64,000 nt of DNA from Corynebacterium pacaense (GCF_900169525.1 NZ_LT821240.1:941684-1005683); one strand, 5' to 3'. Numbered from the stretch's first letter, positions 1 through 10,137 are shown. Made by a program: numbers and translations. Notes: generated from the letters alone by a model not told the origin.

Positions 1-1118
1 GGGCTGAGGGAAGCGGGTTCGGAGATCAGTCTTTCAATGCGCACCTCCTCCGCGATGTCGCCGAGAACTCCGCGAAGGTAGGCATCGACGTCATCGTCGG
101 TCTGTCCCGGCAGGGTGCGGATGTCCAGATCCAGATGGGCGCTGCTCGGGAATACATTGATGGCCTCTCCCGCCCTGACCACCGTCGGTGACACGGTCAG
201 GTGGGAAATGGCGTAGGCATAGCCGGCGAGGTCACCGAAAGCCTCATAGGCGTTCGGGCTGCCCTCCGCCAGCGCCGCAAGGGTGGCCCCATCGAAGTCG
301 AACACCCTGACAAAATTCTCCCAGACACCGTCCTGAGAGACCGGCGGGGTGGCGTCGCTGATGCGCTGCGCCACCACTCCGATCCTCCGGATGGAGCTGG
401 TGACCCCGTAGGGCTGGGATCCGTGGCCGGCATCGCCCGTCACATGCAGGCGACGCTGCGCGGCCCCCTTCTCCCCGATGGTGACGGTGACATGGTCCGT
501 CCCGTCCGCGGGACGGATATGGGCACCGCCGCGCTCACCGACGGCGTTGCGCCAGCTGAACTCTCCGGGATGCTCCTCTGACAGCCACTTCGCCCCCAGT
601 CCGCCTCGCGCCTCCTCATCAGCGACCCCCACGAAGGTCAGGGTCCCCTTCGGCCGCCGCGGGCTCTCCGCGATCCGCCGGGTGACCACCGCCATCGAGG
701 CGGTGATTCCCAGCATGTCCTGTGTTCCCCGGCCGTAGATCTTTCCATCGATCACCTCCGCGCCGAAGGGTTCCGTGGTCCACCTGGGCTCATCGACGGG
801 AACCACGTCGGTGTGGCCGAGGAAGGTGAGGGGCTCGGCCTCCGGATCCTCACCCTCGACGGTGACGATGATCGACGTGCGCCCCGGTCGCGGCTCCAGC
901 CTCCTGATGCTCACCGGGGCCCCCGCGAAGTACTCCTCCAGGGTGTCTGCGTTTCTCTCCTCCTGCCCCGAATCCGGGGTGAGGTCATTGACGCAGGCGT
1001 TGCGGACCAGCTTCCTGAGCAGCTCCAGGGCCTCATCGCGCAGGGCTCTGCGCTCTGTGGCGTCGAGAGGGTGGTCGGGATGGTCGTCGATGTGCGCGGA
1101 GGCTGCGGAGGAGGTCAT
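1..1118 (-). CDS. M20 family metallopeptidase, partial (C-terminus beyond window)
   Basis: Reads from an ATG at 1118 leftwards and stays open to the window edge, so the C-terminal end is missing. The zinc-binding pattern of M20 peptidases is plain: FLGHTDVVPVD (first metal His and Asp), then GRGTQDMLG (bridging Asp) and VADEEARGG (catalytic Glu pair). Family members are cytoplasmic dinuclear zinc hydrolases acting on N-acyl amino acids or dipeptides (ArgE, DapE, dipeptidases). The substrate cannot be told from this fragment. It is divergent from the flavin monooxygenase cluster at 1408, with 289 bp between them that could hold promoters for both. An amidohydrolase beside monooxygenases would fit a small catabolic unit, but that is inference. 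Confidence 0.88.
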   Translation of the reverse strand, partial: MTSSAASAHIDDHPDHPLDATERRALRDEALELLRKLVRNACVNDLTPDSGQEERNADTLEEYFAGAPVSIRRLEPRPGRTSIIVTVEGEDPEAEPLTFLGHTDVVPVDEPRWTTEPFGAEVIDGKIYGRGTQDMLGITASMAVVTRRIAESPRRPKGTLTFVGVADEEARGGLGAKWLSEEHPGEFSWRNAVGERGGAHIRPADGTDHVTVTIGEKGAAQRRLHVTGDAGHGSQPYGVTSSIRRIGVVAQRISDATPPVSQDGVWENFVRVFDFDGATLAALAEGSPNAYEAFGDLAGYAYAISHLTVSPTVVRAGEAINVFPSSAHLDLDIRTLPGQTDDDVDAYLRGVLGDIAEEVRIERLISEPASLS

Positions 1119-1407
1119 GGGATACGTTTCCTTCTGTTGATCGGCACGGGCCGTGGTCCACAACGGCGCTCGGCACGAACGGTGACGGGGATACCGGGCC
1201 AATGTACAAGGGGGAGCCACTGGCGGAAAAGGTGATGCGGGCCCGTTTCACCCGGATCAAGGCCGCACGCACTGGTCAGGGATTATTGCCTCACGGGAAG
1301 GAACCATCACCGGGGGAACCCTTAGATTCACCCACGATGGAACGCTATCTGCGCACCCTCCGGGGTTCCTAGACTCTCCGGGTACGACTCGAGAAAGGGA
1401 TTCCACC

Positions 1408-2782
1408 ATGAGCACACCACCACGCGAGGTCCACCTGGCCGCGCACTTCCCCGGAGTCAACAACACCACGGTGTGGTCGGACCCGGACTCCGGGAGCCAC
1501 ATCGATTTCTCCTCCTTCGAACACCTCGCACGCACGGCGGAGCGTGGTCTGTTCGATTTCTTCTTCCTCGCCGAGGGGCTACGTCTGCGCGAGCACCGCG
1601 GCGAGATTCTGGACCTCGATGTCGTCGGACGGCCGAACACGCTGACGGTACTCGCCGCCCTCGCCGGGGTCACCGAAGACATCGGACTGGCCGGAACCCT
1701 GAGCTCCACCTTCAACGAACCCTATGAGCTGGCCAAGCAGCTGACCACGGTGGATGCGGTATCCGGGGGCAGGGCCGCGTGGAACGTGGTCACCTCGCAC
1801 ACCTTCGCCGGGGCGAACTTCCGCCGTGGCACCTACCTGGAGTACCCGCAACGCTATGCCCGCGCGGAGGAGTTCATCGACCTGGCACGGCAGCTGTGGG
1901 AGGCCGGCACCGATGAGACGATCCGCTATGATTCGGAGTTCTTCGATGTGGAGGCCACCTTCTCGGTGCCCCGCGGCCCCCAGGGTCATCCCGTGATTAT
2001 CCAGGCCGGCGATTCCCCCTCCGGCCGGGACTTCGCCGCGGGTTCCGCCGATGTGATCTTCAGCAGACACGGCACGCTTGATGAGGGCAGGAGGTTCTAC
2101 ACCGACGTCAAACGCCGTCTCCCCGCCTACGGCCGCACCGAGGGCAATCTCAGGATCCTCCCCGCGGTGACGGTCACCCTCGCGGACTCCGAGGCCGAGG
2201 CGCGGGAGAAGGATGCATTCGTTCGTCGCCAGCAGGTCAGCGGCACCGGGGGCCATCTCCTTCATTGAGCAGTTCTGGGGAACGGACCTGTCCTCCTACG
2301 ATCCCGACGGACCGCTGCCCGACATCGAGCCCGTGGTGGACAGCGTGGCACCGACCCGCGGTGTCGCACGTCGGCAGCAGGATCCCCACGAGATAGTAGC
2401 CGGGCTGCGCGAGCAGGCGACGGCCAATTCCTGGTCCATCCATGACCTGGTGATCAACCAGACGGGGCACGGTGGTTTCGTCGGTACTGCCTCGCGGATC
2501 GCCGATGAGATCACCAGCTTCGTCCAGGAGCGCGCCGCGGACGGATTCATCCTCGTCTCCCCGATCACCCCCGGCGGTCTGGATGAGTTCGTCGATCTGG
2601 TGGTGCCGAAGCTGCAGGACCGCGGGGTCTACCGCGACACCTACCCCGGCTCCACACTGCGGGAGAACCTCGGTCTCCCCGATCACCGTCCGGCCCGGAG
2701 CTGGAGCGAGCACCGCGCAGCGGCGCGGGCCGACGGGCAGTCGACCGGAAACTCCAGCGTGAAGGTGGGGGCCAACGCATGA
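1408..2782 (+). pseudogene. NtaA/SnaA/DszA-type FMN-dependent monooxygenase, frameshifted
   Basis: The N-terminal part (1408-2268, 286 aa) and the C-terminal part (ending 2782) lie in different frames and overlap. Together they give the length of a normal NtaA/DszA-family monooxygenase, about 457 aa. Removing one G from the five-G run at 2248-2252 restores a continuous protein through QQVSGTGAISFIEQFWG and then DLSSYDPDGPLP, the latter typical of the family. N-terminal hallmarks include HFPGVNNTTVW, FFLAEGL and the segment near VVTSHT. Family members use FMNH2 supplied by a separate reductase to oxygenate nitrilotriacetate, dibenzothiophene sulfone and similar compounds. A good ribosome-binding site (AAAGGGA) precedes the ATG. 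The gene ends in an ATGA overlap with the next one, so the two formed an operon. It is either a recent pseudogene, a phase-variable gene, or a homopolymer sequencing error. Confidence 0.85.
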
Positions 2783-3771
2783 GCACCTTCCTGATCGGTG
2801 TCAGCCTCGACCCCACCCCGGGGATCGCCGCCTCCGACATCATCCCGGCCCAGCTCAGCGCGGCCCAGAAGCTCGATGCCTCGGGCATCGATTCTCTCAC
2901 CTTCTCCGACAGCCTGGGAAACGCGGCGGGACGCACGGAGTTCGACGCCCTGACCACGGCCGCCTTCATCAGCACCCAGACCAGGCAGATCGGGCTCGTT
3001 CCCACTGTGACCACGACGCCCACCGAACCCTTTCACATTGCCACGGCCACCGCGACCCTCGACTACACGGGCCGTGGCCGGGCGGCGTGGGCGCCGGTGC
3101 CCTCCCTGACGGAGGTGGAGGCGCGCACCATCGGGCGTCGACACGCGGCGGCACCCGATGCGGCCTGGGCCGAGACCGCCCGGGTCATCGAGGTTGTCCG
3201 TGCGCTGTGGGATTCCTGGGATCAGGATGCGGAGATCCGCGACCCGCGCACCTCCCGTTTCCTGGACCGAGACAGGGTCCATGTCATCGATGCACGGATC
3301 ACCGACAGCGTCGGACGGGAGTACTCGGTTAAGGGGCCGTCAATCGTGCCCCGGCCTCCGCAGGGCAATCCGCCGGTGTTCATCACCGCGACGGACCCGG
3401 AGGCGGTGCGCGCGGCGGCACGACTGGCCGATGTGATCATCGTGCCCGTCGAACCCGGCGGGGATGTGGACGGGACGCTCGCCCCGGTGCACGAAGCCGT
3501 CGATGCCACGGGGCGGCGGGTCCCGGTCCTGCCCGGTCTCAGCATTCCGGAGACAGCTGATCATGACTGGTTCACCACCGAGGTCGGCGGGCTGTTCCGC
3601 ACAGGTTCGCCGGGAGTCCACCTCCGCCCGACCGCGCTCGGCAAAAACACCGACTCTCTGATCGCCGAGATCGTCGACAGCGCCGGCGCCTATGGAAGCC
3701 ATGCAGCGGGGATCACCTTCCGGGACCGACTGGGACTGCGGCCCGTCGCGGCCAACCAGTTCGCCGGATAA
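2779..3771 (+). CDS. LLM-class flavin-dependent oxidoreductase
   Basis: A 330-aa protein starting in a 4-bp ATGA overlap with the NtaA-like gene, so the two are probably translationally coupled. It has the luciferase-like TIM-barrel layout: an N-terminal strand and helix with LDASGIDSLTFSD, a second strand near QIGLVPTV, and a C-terminal segment containing AAGITFRDRLGL. Family members use reduced FMN or F420; corynebacteria do not generally make F420, so FMNH2 is likelier. The substrate is unknown. It sits between two other redox genes of the cluster, so it probably acts on the same compound or a downstream product. Confidence 0.8.
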   Translation: MSTFLIGVSLDPTPGIAASDIIPAQLSAAQKLDASGIDSLTFSDSLGNAAGRTEFDALTTAAFISTQTRQIGLVPTVTTTPTEPFHIATATATLDYTGRGRAAWAPVPSLTEVEARTIGRRHAAAPDAAWAETARVIEVVRALWDSWDQDAEIRDPRTSRFLDRDRVHVIDARITDSVGREYSVKGPSIVPRPPQGNPPVFITATDPEAVRAAARLADVIIVPVEPGGDVDGTLAPVHEAVDATGRRVPVLPGLSIPETADHDWFTTEVGGLFRTGSPGVHLRPTALGKNTDSLIAEIVDSAGAYGSHAAGITFRDRLGLRPVAANQFAG

Positions 3772-3836
3772 CTCGAGATCTCCGGAGACAGTTACCGGAA
3801 CAGTGATCGGGACAGCGACAGAAAGGGGAATCCGCA

Positions 3837-5747
3837 ATGAGGAATGAGGAGGGCGGTCGTGACATCGCCTTCGTCGGCGGCGGGCCACGCACCACGGGGA
3901 TCCTGCTGCGTCTCGCGGCCCGTGGTGGAGAGTTCCCGGGCGCGCTGAACACCATCCACGTGGTCGACCCGCATCCCGCCGGAGGTGGCCGGATCTGGCG
4001 CCGCGAGCAGTCCGGACTGCTGTGGATGAACTCCCGTGCTGAGGATGTGACCATCTTCGCCGACGACTCCGTGGACATGGACGGCCCCGTCTCCCCCGGT
4101 CCGCGGGTGGATCAGTGGGTCCATGGAGCCGGACGCGCCGCCATCCGGGAGGCGGGGCTGGACCCTGAGGCGGAGGGGTTCACCGGCCGCACCTTCCCCT
4201 CGCGAAGGATGCAGTCGCTGTACCTGAGGTGGGCCTTCGAGGAGGCCGTCCGCCAGCTCGCGGACCTGCCGGAACCGGTGACGGTCATCGAGCACCGCGC
4301 AACGGCCACCGGGGTCAGCGACGCCGGAGACCACCAGCTGGTCCGGCTGGACAACGGCACGGTGCTCAGTGCATCGACGGCCATCCTCTCACAGGGGCAC
4401 CTCGATGTCGCCGACGCCGGTGACCGGGCTCCCCTGCGCGCCGCCGCTGAAAATTCGGGCCTGATCTACGTGCCGCCCGGTTTTACCGCCGACCTTGATC
4501 TTTCCGTCGTACCCGCGGGAAAACCCGCCATCGTCCGCGGCCTCGGACTCGCGTTCATCGATGCCATGGTCCTGCTGTTCGAGGGTCGTGGCGGGCGCTA
4601 CGTCCGGGATTCAGCAGGGCTGCTGTCCTATGTTCCAGGTGGCCGGGAACCGATCCTCTGGGCCGGATCCCGGCGCGGTGTTCCCTACCAGCCGAAACTC
4701 GGTTACGAGGTGGAGGTGCACGCGGGTCCGCCCCGGTACCTCGACGATCAGTCGCTGGATCGCTTCGGCCCCGGTCCCCTCGACTACGATTCCCGCATTC
4801 TGCCCATCGTGGACTGGAACCTCCGGACGTCGCACTACCGGCAGCTGTGGGTCGCCCATCCCGAGCGCACCCGCGCGGACTGGGCCGAGGTTGAGAGGAC
4901 ACTCGCGCAGCTTCTGCCACCGGAGCTCGGCGGTCGGGGTCCCGCCGCGGATGCCGACGTCCGGGATGCGATCTCGGTCGCCGTCCCCGACGTGGGCGAC
5001 CACTTTGACCTCGCAGGGCTCGACCGTCCCTTCGCCACGGTGACGGCCGCGGACCATTCCGAGACCGAATCCCTGATCGACGCCTATATCTCCACCCGGC
5101 TCGAGCGCAGCCGCGATCCCGGGCAGTCCCCGGATCTCGCGCTCCGACAGACCCTCATGCCCATGTTCCTCCGGCTCAGCTCCCTGTACGCCGCGGGCAG
5201 GGTGGTCTCGCGGGTGCGCGGTGAACGCCTGGATCGGCGCCTCCACGGGCTGTTTTCCTATAACGCCAGCGGCCCGCCCCCGCTGAGGGTCGAACAGCTG
5301 CAGGCACTGCGGCGCGCAGGTCTCCTCCGCTTCCTCGGACCGGGTGTGGGCGTCACCGCCGACGGCGAGGGCTTTCACGCCACATCAACGGCGACGGGGG
5401 CGCGGCGCATCGTATCCACGACAACGCTTATCGACGCCCACCTCGCCCCCGGCTACGCCGCCAACGTGACAGACGGGCTGCTGCGGAGGCTGGTCGCCTC
5501 CGGCGACATCTCGATCGAGGACGGCGACGGTCCCGCCCGTTTCCGCTCCGATGCCAGCGGGCACGCCATCCGCGGCGACGGTTCCGTCAACCACCGTCTG
5601 TTCATCTTCGGTCCGCTGGTCGCGGGCGGTGGGCCGGATGCCCCCTTCTCCCGTCCGGGGACCGGTGCCCGTGGTTTCCAGCGCGCCGATGCCGTGGCAG
5701 GCGACCTGCTCGAATCCGCATCCTTCGAGCTGCTGCCACGGGGCTGA
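3837..5747 (+). CDS. FAD/NAD(P)-binding protein (NAD_binding_9 type)
   Basis: A 636-aa protein with ATG at 3837 behind GAAAGGGG. The N-terminus carries a dinucleotide-binding Rossmann motif, IAFVGGGPRTTG, at about residues 10-21, followed by VVDPHPAGGGRIW. This matches the FAD/NAD(P)-binding NAD_binding_9 family, whose members are often annotated only as hypothetical. A second nucleotide-binding-like stretch, IVRGLGLAFIDAM, lies near residue 230. No signal peptide or membrane segment is visible. Placed after two flavin monooxygenases and convergent with a third, it could supply a redox step in the same pathway. No specific reaction can be assigned. Confidence 0.78.
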   Translation: MRNEEGGRDIAFVGGGPRTTGILLRLAARGGEFPGALNTIHVVDPHPAGGGRIWRREQSGLLWMNSRAEDVTIFADDSVDMDGPVSPGPRVDQWVHGAGRAAIREAGLDPEAEGFTGRTFPSRRMQSLYLRWAFEEAVRQLADLPEPVTVIEHRATATGVSDAGDHQLVRLDNGTVLSASTAILSQGHLDVADAGDRAPLRAAAENSGLIYVPPGFTADLDLSVVPAGKPAIVRGLGLAFIDAMVLLFEGRGGRYVRDSAGLLSYVPGGREPILWAGSRRGVPYQPKLGYEVEVHAGPPRYLDDQSLDRFGPGPLDYDSRILPIVDWNLRTSHYRQLWVAHPERTRADWAEVERTLAQLLPPELGGRGPAADADVRDAISVAVPDVGDHFDLAGLDRPFATVTAADHSETESLIDAYISTRLERSRDPGQSPDLALRQTLMPMFLRLSSLYAAGRVVSRVRGERLDRRLHGLFSYNASGPPPLRVEQLQALRRAGLLRFLGPGVGVTADGEGFHATSTATGARRIVSTTTLIDAHLAPGYAANVTDGLLRRLVASGDISIEDGDGPARFRSDASGHAIRGDGSVNHRLFIFGPLVAGGGPDAPFSRPGTGARGFQRADAVAGDLLESASFELLPRG

Positions 5748-5754
5748 CCACCTC

Positions 5755-6774
5755 CTACTCCGAGACGACCAGGTCCAGGCCCGCATCACGGGCCAGCGGA
5801 ACCACCTTCTCCACGAAGTCGGCGAGCACCTGTCGGTATTCGTCGAGGGTGAACTCATAGGGCAGCTCCAGGCGGAGCTCACTCGCACGCGACAGCGCGG
5901 GGTCGGTGAGCAGCCGCTCCACGATCTCCTCGGCCGAGCCGATCAGATCCGGTTGGAAGTTGATGTCGCGCTCACCGTGGGGGCCGAGTGTGCGTTCAAG
6001 GCGGCTGGCCAGCAGCGCCGCGTACTTCTCGCGGGACTCCGTGGTGGCACTGTCGGTGGGGACGATGACCCGGCCAAGTGCCACCCGCGTCCGCGCCCCC
6101 TCGGGCAGACCCTGCTCGTAGACGTCCAGGACGGCGCTCTGTGCCTCCTCAAAACCGTGGATCCCGTCGCCTGCAACGATGTTTCCGGTGGTGAAGTTCA
6201 GACCGTGGGCGGCTGCGAAGGCAGCCGATCCCCGCGAACTGCCACCCTGCCAGAGCCTGTCCGGAAGAGTGGCGTGCGGTGGCTGGATCCGCGCTATCTG
6301 GATGGTTCCCGGTGCCTCGATCTCGGTGGGCCGCTCCCCCACGTAGTCCCCGACCAGCAGTGACTGGAGCTGCCCGATCTTGTCGTATCCGAGCTCCTCG
6401 GGACGGGGCGGGTTGTTCCCGAACACCTCCGGACCCAGGAGATCATAGCGGGCCGGGACACCACCGCTGACCCCCAGTTGCAGACGCCGCTTCGACAGTG
6501 CATCCACCAGCGCCGCATTGGATGCGAGCAGGAAGGGGTTTTCATATCCGATCTGGATGACACCGGTGCCCAGCTCGATTCGGGAGGTCCGCTGCGAGGC
6601 CGCGGCCAGAAATGAGAGGGCGTTCGACACCGCGTGCTCGAGGTGGCGCTGCCGGACCCATCCGCCCCGGAAGCCCAGATCCTCGCCGAATTCGAAGACA
6701 TCCAGGAGGTCGTCGAGTCCTTTCTCCGGGTCCCGCTCCTCGTAAGTGCCGGGGATTAAGAATGCGATGTCCAT
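5755..6774 (-). CDS. LLM-class flavin-dependent oxidoreductase
   Basis: A 339-aa protein. The start at 6774 is chosen over an upstream in-frame codon because AAAGGAAC precedes it and the protein then begins MDIAFLIPGTYEE, a normal luciferase-family first strand. RIELGTGVIQIGYENP and the loop LQLGVSGGVPARYD are typical of bacterial luciferase-like monooxygenases. It ends 8 bp from the convergent FAD-binding gene. Three flavin oxidoreductases in 6 kb suggest a unit for an unusual carbon, nitrogen or sulfur source. C. glutamicum has comparable clusters for sulfonates and sulfonate esters, which is only an analogy here. Confidence 0.82.
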   Translation of the reverse strand: MDIAFLIPGTYEERDPEKGLDDLLDVFEFGEDLGFRGGWVRQRHLEHAVSNALSFLAAASQRTSRIELGTGVIQIGYENPFLLASNAALVDALSKRRLQLGVSGGVPARYDLLGPEVFGNNPPRPEELGYDKIGQLQSLLVGDYVGERPTEIEAPGTIQIARIQPPHATLPDRLWQGGSSRGSAAFAAAHGLNFTTGNIVAGDGIHGFEEAQSAVLDVYEQGLPEGARTRVALGRVIVPTDSATTESREKYAALLASRLERTLGPHGERDINFQPDLIGSAEEIVERLLTDPALSRASELRLELPYEFTLDEYRQVLADFVEKVVPLARDAGLDLVVSE

Positions 6775-6977
6775 CGCGTTGTTCCTTTCGGGAGAATCCT
6801 GCCCGTGGGGGAACCCGGCACCACGGGAGGGTGCGCAAAGAAAGCGATGGACAACGAACCCGGCCACGAGCAGCTCTCCAAGATGAAGCTGTCATGTTGC
6901 CAACAACTGTGCATGCTATGGACACTGCCCACGGGGCAGCAATGATTACTTGCTCGCCGAATGAATCAGGGACCGTG

Positions 6978-7011
6978 ATCCTCCCCGTGCCACACCGTGT
7001 CCGGGGAGGAT
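6978..7011. terminator. Stem-loop downstream of the SRAP gene
   Basis: ATCCTCCCC at 6978-6986 pairs with GGGGAGGAT at 7003-7011, and the next pair (6987 with 7002) extends the stem to 10 bp with a 14-nt loop. It lies just past the end of the minus-strand SRAP gene. There is no clear T run after it in either direction, so termination is possible but not certain. Confidence 0.4.
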
Positions 7012-7040
7012 GGGGGGGATAGCACCGCTGTGGGCTGTGT

Positions 7041-7700
7041 CTAATCCAGAAGCTCCGCGTAGTCATTGCGGACGTTGCCCACCGCGGCGCCCACGGGTCG
7101 TGTCACCAGCCCGGCGCGCCACTGCGGCCCGACCGGGTGCAGCAGCGCGGTCGCCTCCTCGACGCTCCCGCCGAGCCAGGCCGCGGCCTCCCCACGTTCG
7201 AGAAATCGTGGCATCCGGTCGTGCAGCCACTCGATGGGCTCGGCCGCTGCGGTGGTGAGGATGGTCGCGGAGATCCGCTGCGCCCCGGTGGCCCACAGCC
7301 CGGCCGCCCACATCAGTTCGCCGCCGAGGGAGACGAAATAGGGCTTCTTCTCATGCCATTCGTAGTAGCCGTCCATCGGGATGATGCACCGCTGGCGCTT
7401 GAAGGCATCGCGGAAGGAGGGTTTCGCGGCCACGGTCTCGGAGCGCGCGTTGAACAGCGGGGGTCCGCTGTCGTCCTTCTTCCAATTCGGCAGCAGCCCC
7501 CAGCGCGCCGGCTCCAGCAGGGCTTCCCCCTTCTCCCCCTTCTCCCCCGCCACATGCACCATCGGCACCGTCTGGGTGGGTGCCAGGTTGTACCTGGGAC
7601 CGGGCGTGCCCTCGGGCGCGCCCACCGGGCGTCGGGTGAAGCTTTCCGCGGCGTCGATAAGCATCTCGCCGGTGGTAAAGAGAACGAAGCGTCCGCACAT
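7041..7700 (-). CDS. yedK: SRAP domain protein (YedK/HMCES-type abasic-site crosslinker)
   Basis: A 219-aa protein. The start at 7700 is chosen because it places cysteine second (MCGRFVLF); after Met removal this Cys is the nucleophile that forms a thiazolidine link to abasic sites in single-stranded DNA. Other family signatures are [14 protein letters not shown], the GYYEW segment carrying the active-site Glu, and LHDRMPRFL with the conserved His. SRAP proteins shield abasic sites in ssDNA during replication. It is divergent from aroA, with the two start codons only 18 bp apart, so the promoters must overlap. Length is usual for the family. Confidence 0.92.
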   Translation of the reverse strand: MCGRFVLFTTGEMLIDAAESFTRRPVGAPEGTPGPRYNLAPTQTVPMVHVAGEKGEKGEALLEPARWGLLPNWKKDDSGPPLFNARSETVAAKPSFRDAFKRQRCIIPMDGYYEWHEKKPYFVSLGGELMWAAGLWATGAQRISATILTTAAAEPIEWLHDRMPRFLERGEAAAWLGGSVEEATALLHPVGPQWRAGLVTRPVGAAVGNVRNDYAELLD

Positions 7701-7705
7701 ACCTC

Positions 7706-7711
7706 TATTAT
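7706..7711 (+). promoter_or_regulatory. -10 box for leaderless aroA
   Basis: TATTAT lies 7 nt before a GTG at 7719. The same few bases read on the other strand give ATAATA, which could be part of the -10 region of the divergent SRAP gene starting at 7700. No ribosome-binding site precedes aroA. Confidence 0.55.
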
Positions 7712-7718
7712 GGTACGT

Positions 7719-9002
7719 GTGACCGATTCGCCTAGCCCCTTGCCCAAGTGGAATGCTCCGCGCGCGCACCGACCCATCGTGTGGAAGCAGCCCATCCCAG
7801 GTTCAAAATCGATAACCAACCGTGCACTGATCCTCGCGGCGCTGTCCGATCAGCCCTCGAGGATCTCCAATGTCCTGCGCAGCCGCGATACCGATCTCAT
7901 GGCCGAGGGGTTGCGTGGAATGGGTGTGGTGATCAGGGAGCTGTCGGTGGACGAATACGCGGTTGAACCGGGGACACTGCGCTCGGGAAGTGTCTTCTGC
8001 GGCCTCGCCGGCACGGTGATGCGGTTCCTGCCGCCGGTAGCCGCATTCGCGGACGGCCCGGTGTACTTCGACGGGGATCCGCAGGCCCGCCTGCGGCCGA
8101 TGTCGGGGATCCTGGATGCCCTGCGTTCGCTCGGAGTGGAGGTGGACAATGATTCCCTTCCCTTCACCGTGAACACGGAGGACACCCCCGACGGCGGGGT
8201 GGTGGAGATCGATGCCTCCGGTTCCTCGCAGTTCGTCTCGGGTCTGCTACTCTCCGCCCCCCGGTTCCGGAGGGGTGTCACAGTCAGGCACACCGGCGGG
8301 CGGCTGCCCAGCATGCCGCACATCGAGATGACCGTGGACATGCTGCGCGAATCCGGAGTGCTGGTGGAGACCTCGGAGAACGAGTGGAGGGTCCATCCCG
8401 GACCCATCCACGGACACCACTGGCGCATCGAACCGGATCTGTCGAATGCCACTCCGTTCCTGGCCACGGCCGCCGTCACCGGAGGCACTGTGACCGTTCC
8501 GGACTGGCCGATCAACACCACCCAGCCCGGGGACGCCATCCGGTCCATCCTGGAGCGGATGGGATGCGCCATCGAGCTGATCGACACGGGACGCTCGCAC
8601 GATCTCGCGGTCACCGGGCCCAACGTGTTGCAGGGAATCCAGCTCGACATGTCCGATATCGGCGAGCTGACCCCGACGGTGGCCGCGCTCGCCGCGCTGG
8701 CCTCCACCGAATCCGTGCTCACCGGGATCTCCCATCTGCGCGGACACGAAACGAACCGACTCGAGGCACTGACCACCGAGATCAACCGGCTCGGCGGCCG
8801 CTGCACAGAGCTTGACGACGGCCTGCGCATCACCCCGGCCACCCTCCACGGAGGGGTGTGGCGTTCCTACGCCGACCACCGCATGGCCACCGCGGGTGCG
8901 ATCCTCGGCCTGGCCGTGGACGGCGTCGAGGTCGAGGACGTACAGACGACCTCGAAGACCTTCCCCGGTTTTGAAAAACTCTGGGAGGACATGGTTGGCT
9001 AG
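7719..9002 (+). CDS. aroA: 3-phosphoshikimate 1-carboxyvinyltransferase (EPSP synthase)
   Basis: Sixth step of the shikimate pathway: joins PEP and shikimate-3-phosphate to make EPSP for aromatic amino acids. Motifs in order: [13 protein letters not shown] (substrate-binding Lys/Ser), [37 protein letters not shown] and the C-terminal [17 protein letters not shown]. About 427 aa from the GTG at 7719. An in-frame ATG at 7710 lies inside the presumed -10 box, so GTG is preferred as a leaderless start. The gene overlaps rsgA by 8 bp. AroA next to RsgA is the standard actinobacterial order. Confidence 0.95.
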   Translation: MTDSPSPLPKWNAPRAHRPIVWKQPIPGSKSITNRALILAALSDQPSRISNVLRSRDTDLMAEGLRGMGVVIRELSVDEYAVEPGTLRSGSVFCGLAGTVMRFLPPVAAFADGPVYFDGDPQARLRPMSGILDALRSLGVEVDNDSLPFTVNTEDTPDGGVVEIDASGSSQFVSGLLLSAPRFRRGVTVRHTGGRLPSMPHIEMTVDMLRESGVLVETSENEWRVHPGPIHGHHWRIEPDLSNATPFLATAAVTGGTVTVPDWPINTTQPGDAIRSILERMGCAIELIDTGRSHDLAVTGPNVLQGIQLDMSDIGELTPTVAALAALASTESVLTGISHLRGHETNRLEALTTEINRLGGRCTELDDGLRITPATLHGGVWRSYADHRMATAGAILGLAVDGVEVEDVQTTSKTFPGFEKLWEDMVG

Positions 9003-9984
9003 GCGGCAATGGGACGAATCCGACGTCAGGGTTCGCCCGGGAAGAGGAAGCAGACCCAGGACCAAGGACCGTCCCGACCATGCGGACGCGGAGTTCGGCA
9101 TGGTGGTGACTAAGGACAGGGGCCGCTGGGGGGTGGTCCTGGATGGGCGCAGCGACGCGATCATCACCATGCGTGCGCGCGAACTGGGTCGGACCCCCAT
9201 CGAGGTCGGTGACCGGGTCGGCGTCGTCGGAGACACCTCCGGCAAGGAGGGCACGCTGGCGCGCATAGTGAAGCTCGAGGAACGCACCAGCGTGCTGCGG
9301 CGTACCGCCGATGACACGGATCCCTACGAGCGGATCGTCGTGGCCAACGCTGACCAGCTCCTCATCGTTTCCGCGGTGGCCGATCCGCCGCCACGCGCCG
9401 GTTTCGTGGAGCGGGCGCTTATCGCAGCATTCGTCGGCCATCTCCAGCCCATCCTGTGTCTGACAAAATCCGACCTCGCCGATCCCAGCGAGTTCGCAGC
9501 GGAGTTCGAGGCCCTCGAGGTCCCGGTGGTCGTCTGCGGGATCGATGATCCGCTGGAGCCGGTGCTCGACGTGGTCCGCGGCCACATCACGGCGCTTATC
9601 GGGCATTCCGGTGTGGGCAAGTCCACACTGGTCAACCGGCTGGTACCGGATGCGGACCGCGAGACCGGGGTTGTCTCCGGCGTGGGCAAGGGACGGCACA
9701 CCTCCACGCAGTCGGTGGCGCTTCCGATCGAGGGGGGATGGATCATCGACACCCCCGGGATCCGCTCTTTCGGGCTGGCCCATGTCGATGCCGATACCGT
9801 GGTCGGGGTCTTCGAGGACCTGGCCAGCGCTGCCGAGAACTGCCCGCGTGGCTGTTCCCATCTTGGTCCGCCCGCCGACCCGGGATGCGCCCTGGACACG
9901 CTGACCGGTGCGAGCGCACGGCGGGTGGAGGCGGTGAGGACCCTGCTGGTCGCATTGCGCAGCAATGACGCCTGGGATCTTTAG
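8995..9984 (+). CDS. rsgA: Ribosome small-subunit-dependent GTPase RsgA
   Basis: Circularly permuted GTPase for late 30S subunit maturation. The permuted order is visible: an N-terminal OB-fold region, then G4 (LTKSDLAD), G1 P-loop (GHSGVGKST) and G3 ([10 protein letters not shown]), followed by a zinc-binding tail with [10 protein letters not shown] and a last Cys in PGCAL. The TTG at 8995 is chosen because GGGAGGA sits 6 nt upstream and the protein then starts [12 protein letters not shown], as in other corynebacterial RsgA proteins I recall. It overlaps the end of aroA, so translation is probably coupled. 329 aa. Confidence 0.93.
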   Translation: MARRQWDESDVRVRPGRGSRPRTKDRPDHADAEFGMVVTKDRGRWGVVLDGRSDAIITMRARELGRTPIEVGDRVGVVGDTSGKEGTLARIVKLEERTSVLRRTADDTDPYERIVVANADQLLIVSAVADPPPRAGFVERALIAAFVGHLQPILCLTKSDLADPSEFAAEFEALEVPVVVCGIDDPLEPVLDVVRGHITALIGHSGVGKSTLVNRLVPDADRETGVVSGVGKGRHTSTQSVALPIEGGWIIDTPGIRSFGLAHVDADTVVGVFEDLASAAENCPRGCSHLGPPADPGCALDTLTGASARRVEAVRTLLVALRSNDAWDL

Positions 9985-10137
9985 AAACATCACCTGTGTT
10001 CTATATTCGTTTTCTCTGCTGTAGCAGTCCTGAACAGGATTTATGCCGATTTCTGATCCGCTATTGCGATCGAACACATTAGCGGTTAGAATTGGAGCTA
10101 ACAAGTGATGTGGCGGTTATCCTGGGGAGGGGGGATC

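Noticed and set aside
1360..1390. Possible McbR sulfur-regulator site (TAGAC half) before the flavin cluster
   Set aside because: The matching half-site GTCTA at the proper distance is absent.
10066..10090. Possible LexA/SOS box upstream of the 13E12 gene
   Set aside because: Only one half (TCGAAC) resembles the actinobacterial box; the second half does not match.
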